64,000 nt of DNA from Pseudomonas bananamidigenes. GTDB taxonomy: Bacteria > Pseudomonadota > Gammaproteobacteria > Pseudomonadales > Pseudomonadaceae. Positions 1-9,385 of the stretch are shown one piece after another (position 1 is the stretch's first letter; the number at the start of each line of letters is the position of its first letter). The notes beneath the pieces were generated by a model. That model was not told the origin of the DNA and did not search any database. It saw only the letters and a program-made list of their open reading frames with translations. Location of the stretch: assembly GCF_001679645.1 (NCBI RefSeq), contig NZ_LRUN01000022.1:223373-287372 (forward strand), given 5' to 3'. The translations under genes were made by a program, and so were the position numbers.

Positions 1-1143
1 ACTCAGCGCTTCGAAGATCATCCGGCGATCGTGCCGGAAAACATCGAACAGCAACTGCGCAGCACCCGCCAGCCGATCGAGCAGTCGACCAACCGCTACA
101 GCGGCATCTACCGACCGATCCTCAACGAAAACGGCGAGCTGCAAGGCGTGGTATTCAGCGGTCTGCTGCGCCACACCACGCTGGTGGGACTGGTCAATCA
201 GAGCAACCTGTTCATCCTCATCTTCATTCTCAGTTCGGCGGCTTCGCTGGCGGTGGGCTGGCTGGTGTCGGAACGCCTGACCAAGCCGCTGCGGGGGCTG
301 GCCAAAGGCGTGCAAGCGGTGATCGCCGGGGATTACCGCCAGCGCCTGCCGGTCACCGGCGGCGATGAACTGGCGGAACTGAGCAGCATCTTCAACCACA
401 TGAGCGAACGCCTCGGCGAGTTGCAGCATCTGGAGTCGCAACTGCGGCGCCGTGACCGTCTGCACGCCCTGGGCGAGGTGGCGATGGGCCTGGCTCATGA
501 AATCCGCAACCCGCTGGGCATCATCAAGACCGCCACGCAACTGTTGCACCGGCGCGCCGACCTGCCGGAGACCGACAAGCGTCATCTGGAATACGTGGTC
601 AGTGAAGTCAGCCGCATCAATGACCTGATAACCGAGTTTCTCGACTTCGCCAAACCCAGTGCACCACTGCGTTCGACCCAACTGGCACGGCCCTTGGTGG
701 ATGATCTGGTGGGTTTCTGCGCGCCGGAGCTGGCCAGTCACAAGATCGACGTGCGGATCGACGACCGTGCGCCGGGTGCGACCTTGTACGCCGATGCAAA
801 GCAACTCAGACAGGCGGGCCTGAACCTGATCGTCAACGCCATCGACGCCATGCCCGACGGCGGTCGTCTGACCCTGGGCATTCACACCGACGAAAACAAT
901 ACGGTCCTCAGTATCAGCGACACGGGCCAGGGCATCGAAGCGGACATGCTCGAACGGATCTTCACACCGTTCGTCACCACCAAGGCGTCCGGCACCGGGC
1001 TCGGTCTGGCCAAAGTCTTTTCGATCATGGAAAACCATGACGGGCGCATCGAGTGCGTCAGCGAAAAAGATGCCGGAGCCACCTTCAGCCTGTACATTCC
1101 GGCCAACGGTGAAGATTTCGACGAGGACAGCGATGACGCATAA
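1..1143 (+). CDS. Sensor histidine kinase, 5' end outside window
   Basis: The reading frame is open from base 1, so the N-terminus (first membrane segment and most of the sensor region) is missing. The visible 380 residues hold the end of a periplasmic domain, a membrane segment (about bases 205-270), a HAMP linker (about 271-430), a dimerisation/phosphoacceptor region with the H-box AHEIRNPLG (His codon 496-498), and a HATPase domain with the N-box NLIVNAIDAM and the G-box GTGLGLAKVF. It overlaps the next gene by 11 bases, so the pair is translated together: the kinase should phosphorylate the sigma-54 activator that follows. The signal is unknown. The GTG at base 31 is internal, not a start. 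Confidence 0.9.
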   Translation, partial: TQRFEDHPAIVPENIEQQLRSTRQPIEQSTNRYSGIYRPILNENGELQGVVFSGLLRHTTLVGLVNQSNLFILIFILSSAASLAVGWLVSERLTKPLRGLAKGVQAVIAGDYRQRLPVTGGDELAELSSIFNHMSERLGELQHLESQLRRRDRLHALGEVAMGLAHEIRNPLGIIKTATQLLHRRADLPETDKRHLEYVVSEVSRINDLITEFLDFAKPSAPLRSTQLARPLVDDLVGFCAPELASHKIDVRIDDRAPGATLYADAKQLRQAGLNLIVNAIDAMPDGGRLTLGIHTDENNTVLSISDTGQGIEADMLERIFTPFVTTKASGTGLGLAKVFSIMENHDGRIECVSEKDAGATFSLYIPANGEDFDEDSDDA

Positions 1144-2521
1144 CGTACTGGTGGTGGACGACGAGCCCAAGCTCTGCGACCTGCTGGCATCGGCCCTGAG
1201 TCAGAACGACATTGCGGTGTTCACCGCCAGTAACGGCCTGCACGCGCTCAAGGTGCTGGAGTCCGAAGACATCGATCTGGTGATCAGCGACTGGCGCATG
1301 CCCGGCATGGACGGCCCGCAATTGCTGGCGGAAATCAAGACCCGTTACCCGCAGTTGCCGGTGATCGTGATGACCGCCTACAGCACGGTGAAAAACGCCG
1401 TGCAGTCGATGCGCAACGGCGCCTTCGACTACATCGCCAAACCCTTCGACATCGATGAGCTGGACATCACCGTCAGCAAGGCCCTGCAATTTCGCGACAT
1501 CCTCAAAGACAATCTGCGCATGCGCGCCGAACTCGACGAGCATCAGCAGATCGACAGTCTGGTGGGCGACAGCCCGAGCTTTCGCCGGGTCCTGAGCGCG
1601 ATCGACTCGGTGCGCGAAAGCAACGCCACCATCCTGCTGACCGGCGAAAGCGGCACCGGCAAGGAAATGGTCGCCCGGGCCATCCACAAGCACGGCAATC
1701 GCGCCGACAAGCCGTTTGTCGCGGTCAACTGCGCGGCGATCCCGGAAGGACTGCTGGAAAGCGAAATGTTCGGCCACCGCAAGGGCGCGTTCACCGGCGC
1801 GGTATCGGACCGGATCGGGCGCTTCCAGCAGGCGGACAAGGGCACGCTGTTTCTCGATGAAATCGGTGAGATGCCCCTGGCGTTGCAGGCGAAGATCCTG
1901 CGTGCCCTGCAGGAACGCGTCATCGAACCGGTGGGTGATCCGCGCGAGCGCAAGGTCGATGTGCGAGTCATCGCCGCGACCAACAAGAACCTGCTGGACG
2001 CGGTGGCCAACAAGGAGTTTCGCGAAGACCTGTATTACCGCCTCAACGTGTTCCCGATTCCGTTGCCGGCCTTGCGTGAGCGGGTCGAAGACATCGCCCC
2101 GCTGGCCCGGCATTTCGCCCACACCCTGGGTGCTGCTGCGGGCAAACGCTTCAGCGGTTTCAGTGCCGAGGCGTTGCAGGCGATGGCCCGTTATTCGTGG
2201 CCGGGAAACATTCGTGAACTGCAGAACTGCGTCGAGCGCGCAACCATCGTTGCTTCCGGCGCGCAGATCGAAGAGCAGGACCTGCCGGCGTATCTGTTTG
2301 CCTCACAGCCGAGCGAGCCGGGTGCTCCGGTTGCCGAAGGCAGCGTGCCGGCCGACCTGGAAGCGGCGCTGGCCGAGGTGGAGAAAGCCTACATCCTCGC
2401 CGCGCTGGCGCAGAGCAACGGTGTGCAGGCTGCGGCGGCGCAGCTGATCGGGATTTCCGAGCGCAGTTTCTGGTATCGATTGAAGAAACTGGGGATTCAC
2501 GTGGACAAGATCGTGCGCTGA
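1133..2521 (+). CDS. NtrC-family sigma-54-dependent response regulator
   Basis: A 462-aa protein with a receiver domain (acceptor Asp53 in ISDWRMPG, Lys103), an AAA+ domain with Walker A GESGTGKE at 171-178, the sigma-54 contact loop GAFTGA at 218-223 and Walker B around 239-247, and a C-terminal Fis-type helix-turn-helix near 425-455. All parts are intact, so it should activate sigma-54 promoters when phosphorylated by the kinase encoded just upstream. I chose ATG 1133, inside the 3' end of the kinase gene, because the receiver domain begins immediately after it; a longer frame from 1037 only reads through the kinase's coding region. Target genes cannot be told from this window. Confidence 0.93.
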   Translation: MTHNVLVVDDEPKLCDLLASALSQNDIAVFTASNGLHALKVLESEDIDLVISDWRMPGMDGPQLLAEIKTRYPQLPVIVMTAYSTVKNAVQSMRNGAFDYIAKPFDIDELDITVSKALQFRDILKDNLRMRAELDEHQQIDSLVGDSPSFRRVLSAIDSVRESNATILLTGESGTGKEMVARAIHKHGNRADKPFVAVNCAAIPEGLLESEMFGHRKGAFTGAVSDRIGRFQQADKGTLFLDEIGEMPLALQAKILRALQERVIEPVGDPRERKVDVRVIAATNKNLLDAVANKEFREDLYYRLNVFPIPLPALRERVEDIAPLARHFAHTLGAAAGKRFSGFSAEALQAMARYSWPGNIRELQNCVERATIVASGAQIEEQDLPAYLFASQPSEPGAPVAEGSVPADLEAALAEVEKAYILAALAQSNGVQAAAAQLIGISERSFWYRLKKLGIHVDKIVR

Positions 2522-2574
2522 ATTCAGTTCACGATGCCGCCCCGGGACTCGCTCATGATCTGCACGATCCCCCG

Positions 2575-3609
2575 CTAGAGCAGGTTGCGCTCGCCCACCG
2601 GTTCGATCTGCGCCCAGTGCGAGGTGTCTTCACGGTGCTGCTGCAGATACGGCAGCACCGCCGCCAGCAACGGCGCCTTGAACGCCTCCTGAAAGCGATG
2701 GGCCAGGCCCGGAATCAGCTTCAACTGACTGCCCCGAATGTGTGCCGCCAGATGCACGCCGTGCATCACCGGCAGCAACGGATCCGCCGTGCCGTGCACC
2801 ACCAGGGTCGGCACCCGCAATTGGTTGAGCAGCGCCACCCGGCTCGGTTCGGCGAGGATCGCCATGATCTGGCGTTTCACGCCTTCGGGTTTGAACGCCC
2901 GGTCATAGGCCACCGCCGCCTGATGCAACAGGACCTGGCGATCATCGGTCACCATCGGGCTGCCCAGCGCCGCCAGCAGATCGGCCTGTTGCTCCAGCGC
3001 CACTTCGCGATTGGGTGCTCCGCGCCGCGACAACAGCTGCACCAGCGCCGCGCTCGGTGCCGGCAAACCTTCGGCGCCGGAGCTGGTCATGATCAGCGTC
3101 AGGCTCTCGACCCGTTGCGGCGCCATGGCCGCCAGATGCTGGGCGATCATCCCGCCCATGCTCGCGCCGAGCACGTGGAATTGCTCGACATGCAACGCGT
3201 CCATCAGGCCCAGCGCATCGTCGGCCATGTCGGTCAGGCTGTAAGGCGCCGCCACCGGCAGGCCGAGTTTGTAGCGCAAGACTTCAAACGTCAGGTTGGC
3301 CTCGGCCGGTGCCTGGCGCCAGGTCGACAGCCCGACATCGCGGTTGTCATAGCGAATTACCCGGAAACCCTGTTGACAGAGCGCGACCACCACTTCGTCC
3401 GGCCAGTGGATCAACTGCCCGCCCAGGCCCATCACCAGCAGCAACGCCGGATCCGACGCACGACCGATGCTCTGGTACGCCAGGCTCACCTGTGCCAGAT
3501 CGACCCGTTCGGTCGGTACATTGACGTCGCAACGCGACGCCGCAAAAGACGTCTGCCCGAAAAAAACCGCGGCCAACAACGCCGCGATTGCACAAATTCC
3601 CTTGAACAT
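2575..3609 (-). CDS. Secreted alpha/beta hydrolase
   Basis: A 344-aa protein starting at ATG 3609 with a clear signal peptide ([17 protein letters not shown]..., cleavage near TSFAA). The alpha/beta hydrolase fold is shown by the nucleophile elbow GASMGGM, the acid in GTADPLLP and the catalytic His in GLAHRF. An upstream in-frame GTG at 3678 would put 23 charged residues before the signal peptide, so it was not used. The substrate is unknown; relatives include esterases and haloalkane-type hydrolases. It converges with the two-component pair and is divergent from the giant toxin gene, with 156 bp between the two starts. Confidence 0.82.
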   Translation of the reverse strand: MFKGICAIAALLAAVFFGQTSFAASRCDVNVPTERVDLAQVSLAYQSIGRASDPALLLVMGLGGQLIHWPDEVVVALCQQGFRVIRYDNRDVGLSTWRQAPAEANLTFEVLRYKLGLPVAAPYSLTDMADDALGLMDALHVEQFHVLGASMGGMIAQHLAAMAPQRVESLTLIMTSSGAEGLPAPSAALVQLLSRRGAPNREVALEQQADLLAALGSPMVTDDRQVLLHQAAVAYDRAFKPEGVKRQIMAILAEPSRVALLNQLRVPTLVVHGTADPLLPVMHGVHLAAHIRGSQLKLIPGLAHRFQEAFKAPLLAAVLPYLQQHREDTSHWAQIEPVGERNLL

Positions 3610-3765
3610 GAAAAACACCGAAACGCAGAACCCCAGTAGAGCGCGAGTCTGATGAAGTTTGTTCAAGCGCGCTGCCACAGTTCGATGACAGTTTGATGAA
3701 GAGTGCCGAGCGGTCGAACGTGCCGATAACTATGTAGCACCCGGGCACCTGGTGGTTTTCCTTGA

Positions 3766-6700
3766 ATGGCGCTTGAGTGGGGCGGATCCGCCGTCCTTCC
3801 CTTGAGCCCCATCGCCATGATCGAACGCTTCTTTCTAGTGAACCCTCCTGCGCCGTTGCCAGCATTTCCCGGTTTCACCGCCCTGCCGGCATCTGTCGAT
3901 GAAAACCTGTTGCACAATGCGGCCACCCGCCGGCAAGCATGCAGCGAAGGACTGCGACAACTGTGTGCCGACGTACCTTCGGTACGCGCAACGCTCAACC
4001 GGTTGCTCCACCGGGAACTGAACCTGGACGGTGAGCAGGCTGGCCTGTCGTTCCCCCCGGGCGACGGGTACCCGGAGCGTCGGATCAGCCTGGTGACAGC
4101 CTGCGCCTTCCTCACCCAATCCCCCCGACCAGAGGAATGGCTCGACAGCCAATGCCGGCTGACCGGCGTGAACAGCGGCCATGCATTGTCGGCACTCACC
4201 CCGTCGCAACTGCTCGCCCGGATCAAAGCCCTCGAACCGGCACTGGCGCTCGATGAGGGCTGGAATGCCTACTGGCAGGGCCGCGCCTCGGGTACGCCTT
4301 ACTCTCGCCTGGAACAGGCCGGCCGGTTGTATCGCGGGCATATCGAAGCGGCCGCGCAAATGGCCTTCGCCCGACGCACAGTGACAGCCGACCAGCTACA
4401 GCCACTGTGGTCGCTGATGGGGGAGCCGGGTATGCGGCCAGCGGCTGACGATGCCCTCCGCGTCGAGCTGCCGATCTTGCGCCTGCACAATGGCGTGCGG
4501 GTGAAACTGCCGGCCGCCTGGGTCATCAGTCGTGGAGACGACACCGCACAGTTGCTGTACGTGCCTGATCGAGCAGACGCGATCCAGGCTTTCGCCCGTC
4601 GCAGTGACTTGCATGCCTGGCTGGCACAACGACCTCTGGTGCCCGCCGGCCTGCCGCTCGAAAACCTTCAGGTCGAATACACCCCGGCCAGGCAATCGCT
4701 GGTTACGGCGGTCAACGAATGGCTGTTGCAGCAGCAGATCGCACAGGTTGCAGCCCTGCGCAACGGGACGGACGGCAAGGGCGGTCTGGCCGAACAGGGC
4801 CATCACGCACTGGACCTCGCCGACAGTGTCGACCGGCAACGCAGCATGGCCGTCTTCTGCGCCCCGCCCGGCCTGGACAATCAGCCGTCCGGCGCCCGGA
4901 CAGCGGACGAAGACGAAGTCTCGCTGTTCGGCAGCCTGCATCCCGATATTCCCCGTTCCCTGCGACAGGCCAGCATCACCCGGGCACACGATGCGCTGGA
5001 AACATTAAGCGATGGCGACACCCTGAAATCGTTCGAGGCACTCCAAACGACTCTGGAAACGGCCGAACAGGCCAGCGACCTCGCAGCACGCGCCCTGCTC
5101 TATCGCGAGCGGGTGCTCGACCTGACCACCTTCAACCGCCAGTTCACCGCGCTGTACAACGCACACATTCAAGGTCTGCGGGCCGAGGCCGGGATGCAGC
5201 GGGCACTGAATCGCCTGAGTGTCGAAGAGCATGACCTGCTCACCGCATGGCTCGATGCACCCAATCGAACCGATACCAATCGGGTGGTGAAAAGCCTGAC
5301 ACTGTCACTGACCGAATCCGCAGGAGGCAAAGTCACCACCACTCTCCAGACACTCCATGGCCCGCTCGTACTGATGTCCATGGGCTCGATACAGAGCCTG
5401 TTGCTTTACTGGCCCGGCAGCGGTGGCGGCCTGCAGCGATTCGCCAATCGCCAGGCACTTGAACGGCAAGTGTTCAGGCTGCACGGCGGTGACGCACAGC
5501 AAACCTTGCAATTCAACACCCTGACCGGTGACCCGTTGCTCTCCATGTTGAATCAGTTGACCGGCGAATATGAAACCGAGGCGGCGACGATTCGCCAGCG
5601 ATACAGCGAGTCTTCACAGGCCCGACAGCGTGCAGATGAACTGGAGCAACTGCGCCGCAAGACATTTCCCTTGCTACAGGTGCCCGTCGATACCGCGCGG
5701 CGCCTGGCGCTGTTTCATCGCATCCAGCAGGAACGCAGCGCGACCCTCGCCACCCAGGCACCGGCATGGCTGACCGACCTGAGCGATAACGAACGAGGCA
5801 CACTCAAGGAACTGATCCAGGCCTGGATCACTGCGATGCACCGCAGTCACGAATTGCTGACCGTCGCTCTGCCCCCCCGGGAGGATTTCACTCGACAGCA
5901 TCTGCACACCCGAGTGCGTCGGGACTTTTCTCTCAAGGGGCACTTTTCGGTACAACTGGATCTGCCGGACTCGGTTGCCCTGCAAAAACAGGCCTTCAGT
6001 GCGCCCGGTGCACCGGGCACGCCGCAAAAACTGGTCGCTGTCCCCAGCGCCAGCCGCAGCCGGATGTCCCTCGAAACCCTGGCCCAGCTCAATATCGACA
6101 ACACCCCGTCGATGAACCTTGAACAACTGCCACTGCGCCTTGGCTTCATGCGCATCGAAGTCAGCGCCACCGATGAGCGGGAGCGTCAGACCCTCACTGC
6201 CGGTATTACCCAGGCCTACCTGCGCAAACTGATGCCGGAACTGGACCTGCCCAAGGTCTACGAGCAAAGGATTTACGACACCTTCAAAGGCACGACGGAT
6301 GAACCACCGTTCCAGCGCGAGCACCGTCAGGAATGCCTGCTCGAACCCTGGCGGGTGATGCTCAAGCTGCAAGGCCGGTGCGCACGGTTGCAGCACCACA
6401 TTGGCGGCTCTGACCTGAGCCTGTTCGAAACCGCCATCGACGCCGACACGCCCGACGCCTGGACAGCCTTCGGTCGACGCATTGCGCTGCTTCCTGCATT
6501 CCTCGCTGCCGGTGGCACTGATACACCGAATGAAGGCCCCGTCACGCTGTCGGGAGTGACCTTCATCGAAGAGCAAATCAGCGGCACGACACTGCTCTAT
6601 CTGCCGGACGCTCCCGACGCGAGGTTTCTGCGCCGATACGACAGCCTTGAAGCCGCCCGCAAGGATCTGTTCAACCGTTGCAGCCAGGACGAGGTGATCC

Positions 6701-9342
6701 GCTATCTGGCCGGCCGGGCCTTGCAGGGTAGCGTACAGGCCCACGAAAGCCGTATCGCTCAGGCAGTGGACAAACGCTTCGATGCCATGATCGGTGTCGG
6801 CCCGCGCTGGCCGGCAAGCACATCGCTGGCAGCCCATCTGCTCAATGCTCACATGGGGCGTCTGATCGAAGCCCATCGCGGTTCCTCGCGCTCCAACGAC
6901 GCGTTGTATCGGGAACGTTATGCCCTGCAGGGCACGCGAGTGTTCGATTACCTGAAGATGGCCCTCGGCATGCTGCCATTCGTTGGCAGTGCCATCGCCC
7001 TGTACGACGCCTGGAACGCGGCCAACCAGGCAGTGGCCGCTTTTCTGCGGGGCCGGCTCGGCGACGGCCTGGCCGAAGTCGAATCGGTGCTGCTGTGCCT
7101 GATCGACGCCTTGATCGACATCGTGCCTGGCGCCAGTGCAGCCCTGACGGCCCGTTCGGCCACCCGTGCCCGCCTGCTGCGAAACCTGGTCCCGGAGGTC
7201 GGTACGCTGACCGTTCCCGATGCCCGACAGGCCCGGCGCATCGTTGAGCGCTTTGCCGGTTACGAATATGAGAAACCCGTCTCGCTGGCGGGGCTGCGAC
7301 CGGCCGAGGGAGGCGTCTGGCGCAACATCTACCGACATGCCGACGGCGATTTCATTGTCCGCCAGGGCCGGATCTATCAGGTCGAATGGAGCCGCGATTC
7401 CCGCAACTGGCGCCTGCGCGGCACTTCGCAGAATACCTACAGGCAACCCATTGCCCTGAACGAGGCCGGAGAGTGGGACACCTGGTTCGGCGTCTACGGC
7501 ACCACCTTCGAAGGCGGCGGTGCCGGTGGCGGCGGCGTGCTCGGACATATGGCCGATACACTCGACCCGCTCTGGCCACTGGCAATCCGTGAGCGTCTAC
7601 CTCGCTGGCTGGTCGATCGTACCTATCGCCGACATCATCAACTGACCCTTGAGTGTGATGATCTGAGTTACCGCCTCGATCCTCAGATCGAACGAACCGA
7701 CAGGGCGATCAACGCTTACAACCAGGCTCCCGATGACGCTCTACTGAGAAGCCTCGCGCAGAAAGCCTGCGAGGACGACATTGCCCTGCTCACCCGGCAA
7801 TACCAGACAGTCGCCGAGCTGCGTCCCCTCACCCATGGCAACAAGTTGCGCGCCCTGCTTGAAATACAAAGCCAGGACGCCGCACGAGTGACCGACCGCC
7901 TCAAGCACCGTGTCTATATGGCCAACCACCGGATCTACGCATGGCTCGACGAGATCGACACCCGGCACGCGACCCTCGATGCCCTGCCGGACAACGCGGT
8001 TGCCGAACGCCTGGCCCTGCTGCAGGAAATGCGCAGATTGCGCGTCGATGTGACCACCGCCATTGAAGAGGTCGAAGCACTCATGGGCGACATGAACCGC
8101 TGGTACGCGCTGATCGGCGTACGTGCGGACAAGGCCAGACTGACCGAGGCAGTCACCTACTTGAACGGGCGCATGAACGACTTCAATCTGGGATATCTGA
8201 AGACCGCTCACCGCCTGGAGTCCATCAAGAATTTCGAAAACACCGGCGACGTCTCCTGGCTCTACCTGCAACAAAGGGCCTGGCAATTGCGCATCGACAT
8301 GGACCGTGCGCTCTTCACCCAGTTCAGCCTGTCCGAAGTCAGCGCCAACCGTGCGCAGCGCACACAGATCCTGGGCAACTGCCTCGACACCTACGCCCGC
8401 TACTGCCGGGAAATGAACCAGTGGACAGCCAGCTATCCGCAGTACTTTCACATGGAAGAATTCGAACCGCTGATGGCCGGCATCGAAGCCATGGCCGAAC
8501 GCGCCAGGAAGGCCATCGATCATCCCGCACCGCCTCGTACGACGGGACAAAGCGAGAAAAAGATTTTCCAGACCGAAGACCAGCAATGGCTGATCGGGGT
8601 GGAAAACTGGGAACCCAGAACCCGCAAGCGGCAGTTCGTCCTTAACCACGGCAAGGCAGGCCGGGAGGTCTGGGAGCAGGCCGACAACGGCAAATTTCGC
8701 CTGCTGAAGGTGAACACACCGCATCCCGCGCCGTCCGGCAACCTCGCATCGCTGCTGGCCGATGCCCGCAAGCGTCTGGACGGGCAAGCGGCCTATCAGG
8801 CCAAGGTGCAGGGACACGCCGAGCGCGACATGCTCCCGGTGGATCTGGAACACATGATGCTCAGCGAAGCCGATGACCTGAGCCATCGGGCCAGAGACAT
8901 TGAAGCGATGTCGGCAGAGAACCCGATCATCGGCGAACTGAAATCGAAGGCCGACGAATTGCGCCTCACCGGGCGGCAGTTGCGTACCCGGCAAACCCTG
9001 AGGAGTCGAAAACCCACCGACGGCATGCTCGATGACCTGCTCCGGCAGAATGCCGTGGAAGTGCGCAAGGTGGCCCTGATGAAACAACTGCGCAATCGCA
9101 ACGACGGTCGTCCAGACCATCTGCAGGAATACGAAATCCACGATCTGAGTGCCCGACCGCCGCGTCTGCTGTGGTATGCGCATTTCCACTACAACAAACC
9201 CAGGCCGTCATTCGCAGAGTTCGAGAAAGCGCACCTGAAGCTGCCGGAGCACCGCTACCTCACTCACGCCGACAACGCCGCGCTGCCGTATGCCGACATC
9301 GGCAAACGCTCGCCGGTTTTGCCCTGGTTCGAAGCGTTGTAA
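3766..9342 (+). CDS. Giant toxin-like protein (DUF6543/dermonecrotic toxin N-terminal type)
   Basis: An 1858-aa protein without signal peptide. The first half resembles the large Pseudomonas proteins described as dermonecrotic-toxin-domain or DUF6543 proteins, and the order of parts matches the second giant protein at 38 kb. A hydrophobic stretch at about residues 1060-1130 (LGMLPFVGSAIALYDAW and a second segment ending in IDIVPG) could insert into a membrane. It is followed by a beta-rich unit (residues about 1160-1250) and then a long alpha-helical, probably coiled-coil C-terminal third. I see no catalytic motif in that third, so any toxic activity is unassigned. No secretion or immunity gene lies beside it. 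The start is uncertain: ATG 3817 (MIERFF) is a good alternative, and neither start has a strong ribosome binding site. Confidence 0.75.
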   Translation: MALEWGGSAVLPLSPIAMIERFFLVNPPAPLPAFPGFTALPASVDENLLHNAATRRQACSEGLRQLCADVPSVRATLNRLLHRELNLDGEQAGLSFPPGDGYPERRISLVTACAFLTQSPRPEEWLDSQCRLTGVNSGHALSALTPSQLLARIKALEPALALDEGWNAYWQGRASGTPYSRLEQAGRLYRGHIEAAAQMAFARRTVTADQLQPLWSLMGEPGMRPAADDALRVELPILRLHNGVRVKLPAAWVISRGDDTAQLLYVPDRADAIQAFARRSDLHAWLAQRPLVPAGLPLENLQVEYTPARQSLVTAVNEWLLQQQIAQVAALRNGTDGKGGLAEQGHHALDLADSVDRQRSMAVFCAPPGLDNQPSGARTADEDEVSLFGSLHPDIPRSLRQASITRAHDALETLSDGDTLKSFEALQTTLETAEQASDLAARALLYRERVLDLTTFNRQFTALYNAHIQGLRAEAGMQRALNRLSVEEHDLLTAWLDAPNRTDTNRVVKSLTLSLTESAGGKVTTTLQTLHGPLVLMSMGSIQSLLLYWPGSGGGLQRFANRQALERQVFRLHGGDAQQTLQFNTLTGDPLLSMLNQLTGEYETEAATIRQRYSESSQARQRADELEQLRRKTFPLLQVPVDTARRLALFHRIQQERSATLATQAPAWLTDLSDNERGTLKELIQAWITAMHRSHELLTVALPPREDFTRQHLHTRVRRDFSLKGHFSVQLDLPDSVALQKQAFSAPGAPGTPQKLVAVPSASRSRMSLETLAQLNIDNTPSMNLEQLPLRLGFMRIEVSATDERERQTLTAGITQAYLRKLMPELDLPKVYEQRIYDTFKGTTDEPPFQREHRQECLLEPWRVMLKLQGRCARLQHHIGGSDLSLFETAIDADTPDAWTAFGRRIALLPAFLAAGGTDTPNEGPVTLSGVTFIEEQISGTTLLYLPDAPDARFLRRYDSLEAARKDLFNRCSQDEVIRYLAGRALQGSVQAHESRIAQAVDKRFDAMIGVGPRWPASTSLAAHLLNAHMGRLIEAHRGSSRSNDALYRERYALQGTRVFDYLKMALGMLPFVGSAIALYDAWNAANQAVAAFLRGRLGDGLAEVESVLLCLIDALIDIVPGASAALTARSATRARLLRNLVPEVGTLTVPDARQARRIVERFAGYEYEKPVSLAGLRPAEGGVWRNIYRHADGDFIVRQGRIYQVEWSRDSRNWRLRGTSQNTYRQPIALNEAGEWDTWFGVYGTTFEGGGAGGGGVLGHMADTLDPLWPLAIRERLPRWLVDRTYRRHHQLTLECDDLSYRLDPQIERTDRAINAYNQAPDDALLRSLAQKACEDDIALLTRQYQTVAELRPLTHGNKLRALLEIQSQDAARVTDRLKHRVYMANHRIYAWLDEIDTRHATLDALPDNAVAERLALLQEMRRLRVDVTTAIEEVEALMGDMNRWYALIGVRADKARLTEAVTYLNGRMNDFNLGYLKTAHRLESIKNFENTGDVSWLYLQQRAWQLRIDMDRALFTQFSLSEVSANRAQRTQILGNCLDTYARYCREMNQWTASYPQYFHMEEFEPLMAGIEAMAERARKAIDHPAPPRTTGQSEKKIFQTEDQQWLIGVENWEPRTRKRQFVLNHGKAGREVWEQADNGKFRLLKVNTPHPAPSGNLASLLADARKRLDGQAAYQAKVQGHAERDMLPVDLEHMMLSEADDLSHRARDIEAMSAENPIIGELKSKADELRLTGRQLRTRQTLRSRKPTDGMLDDLLRQNAVEVRKVALMKQLRNRNDGRPDHLQEYEIHDLSARPPRLLWYAHFHYNKPRPSFAEFEKAHLKLPEHRYLTHADNAALPYADIGKRSPVLPWFEAL

Positions 9343-9344
9343 TA

Positions 9345-9378
9345 CAAAACGGGGAGCGGTTGGCCGCTCCCCGTTTTG
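9345..9378. terminator. Bidirectional terminator between toxin gene and metE
   Basis: A perfect 15-bp stem CAAAACGGGGAGCGG / CCGCTCCCCGTTTTG with a 4-base loop, with A/T-rich ends that give a short U run in either direction. It starts 3 bases after the toxin stop codon and lies between two convergent genes. Confidence 0.85.
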
Positions 9379-9385
9379 CTGTGCG

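Noticed and set aside
1037..1132. N-terminal extension of the sigma-54 response regulator
   Set aside because: It lies within the coding part of the kinase; the receiver domain starts at ATG 1133.
3675..3695. Possible third lux-box half-site before the first giant toxin (CTGCCA ... TGACAG)
   Set aside because: The arms are unequal and 8 bases apart instead of 4, so the geometry does not match the other two sites.
5674..7548. Long open frame (624 codons) on the minus strand in the first giant toxin gene
   Set aside because: Antisense shadow; the plus-strand protein is of a known family across the whole length.
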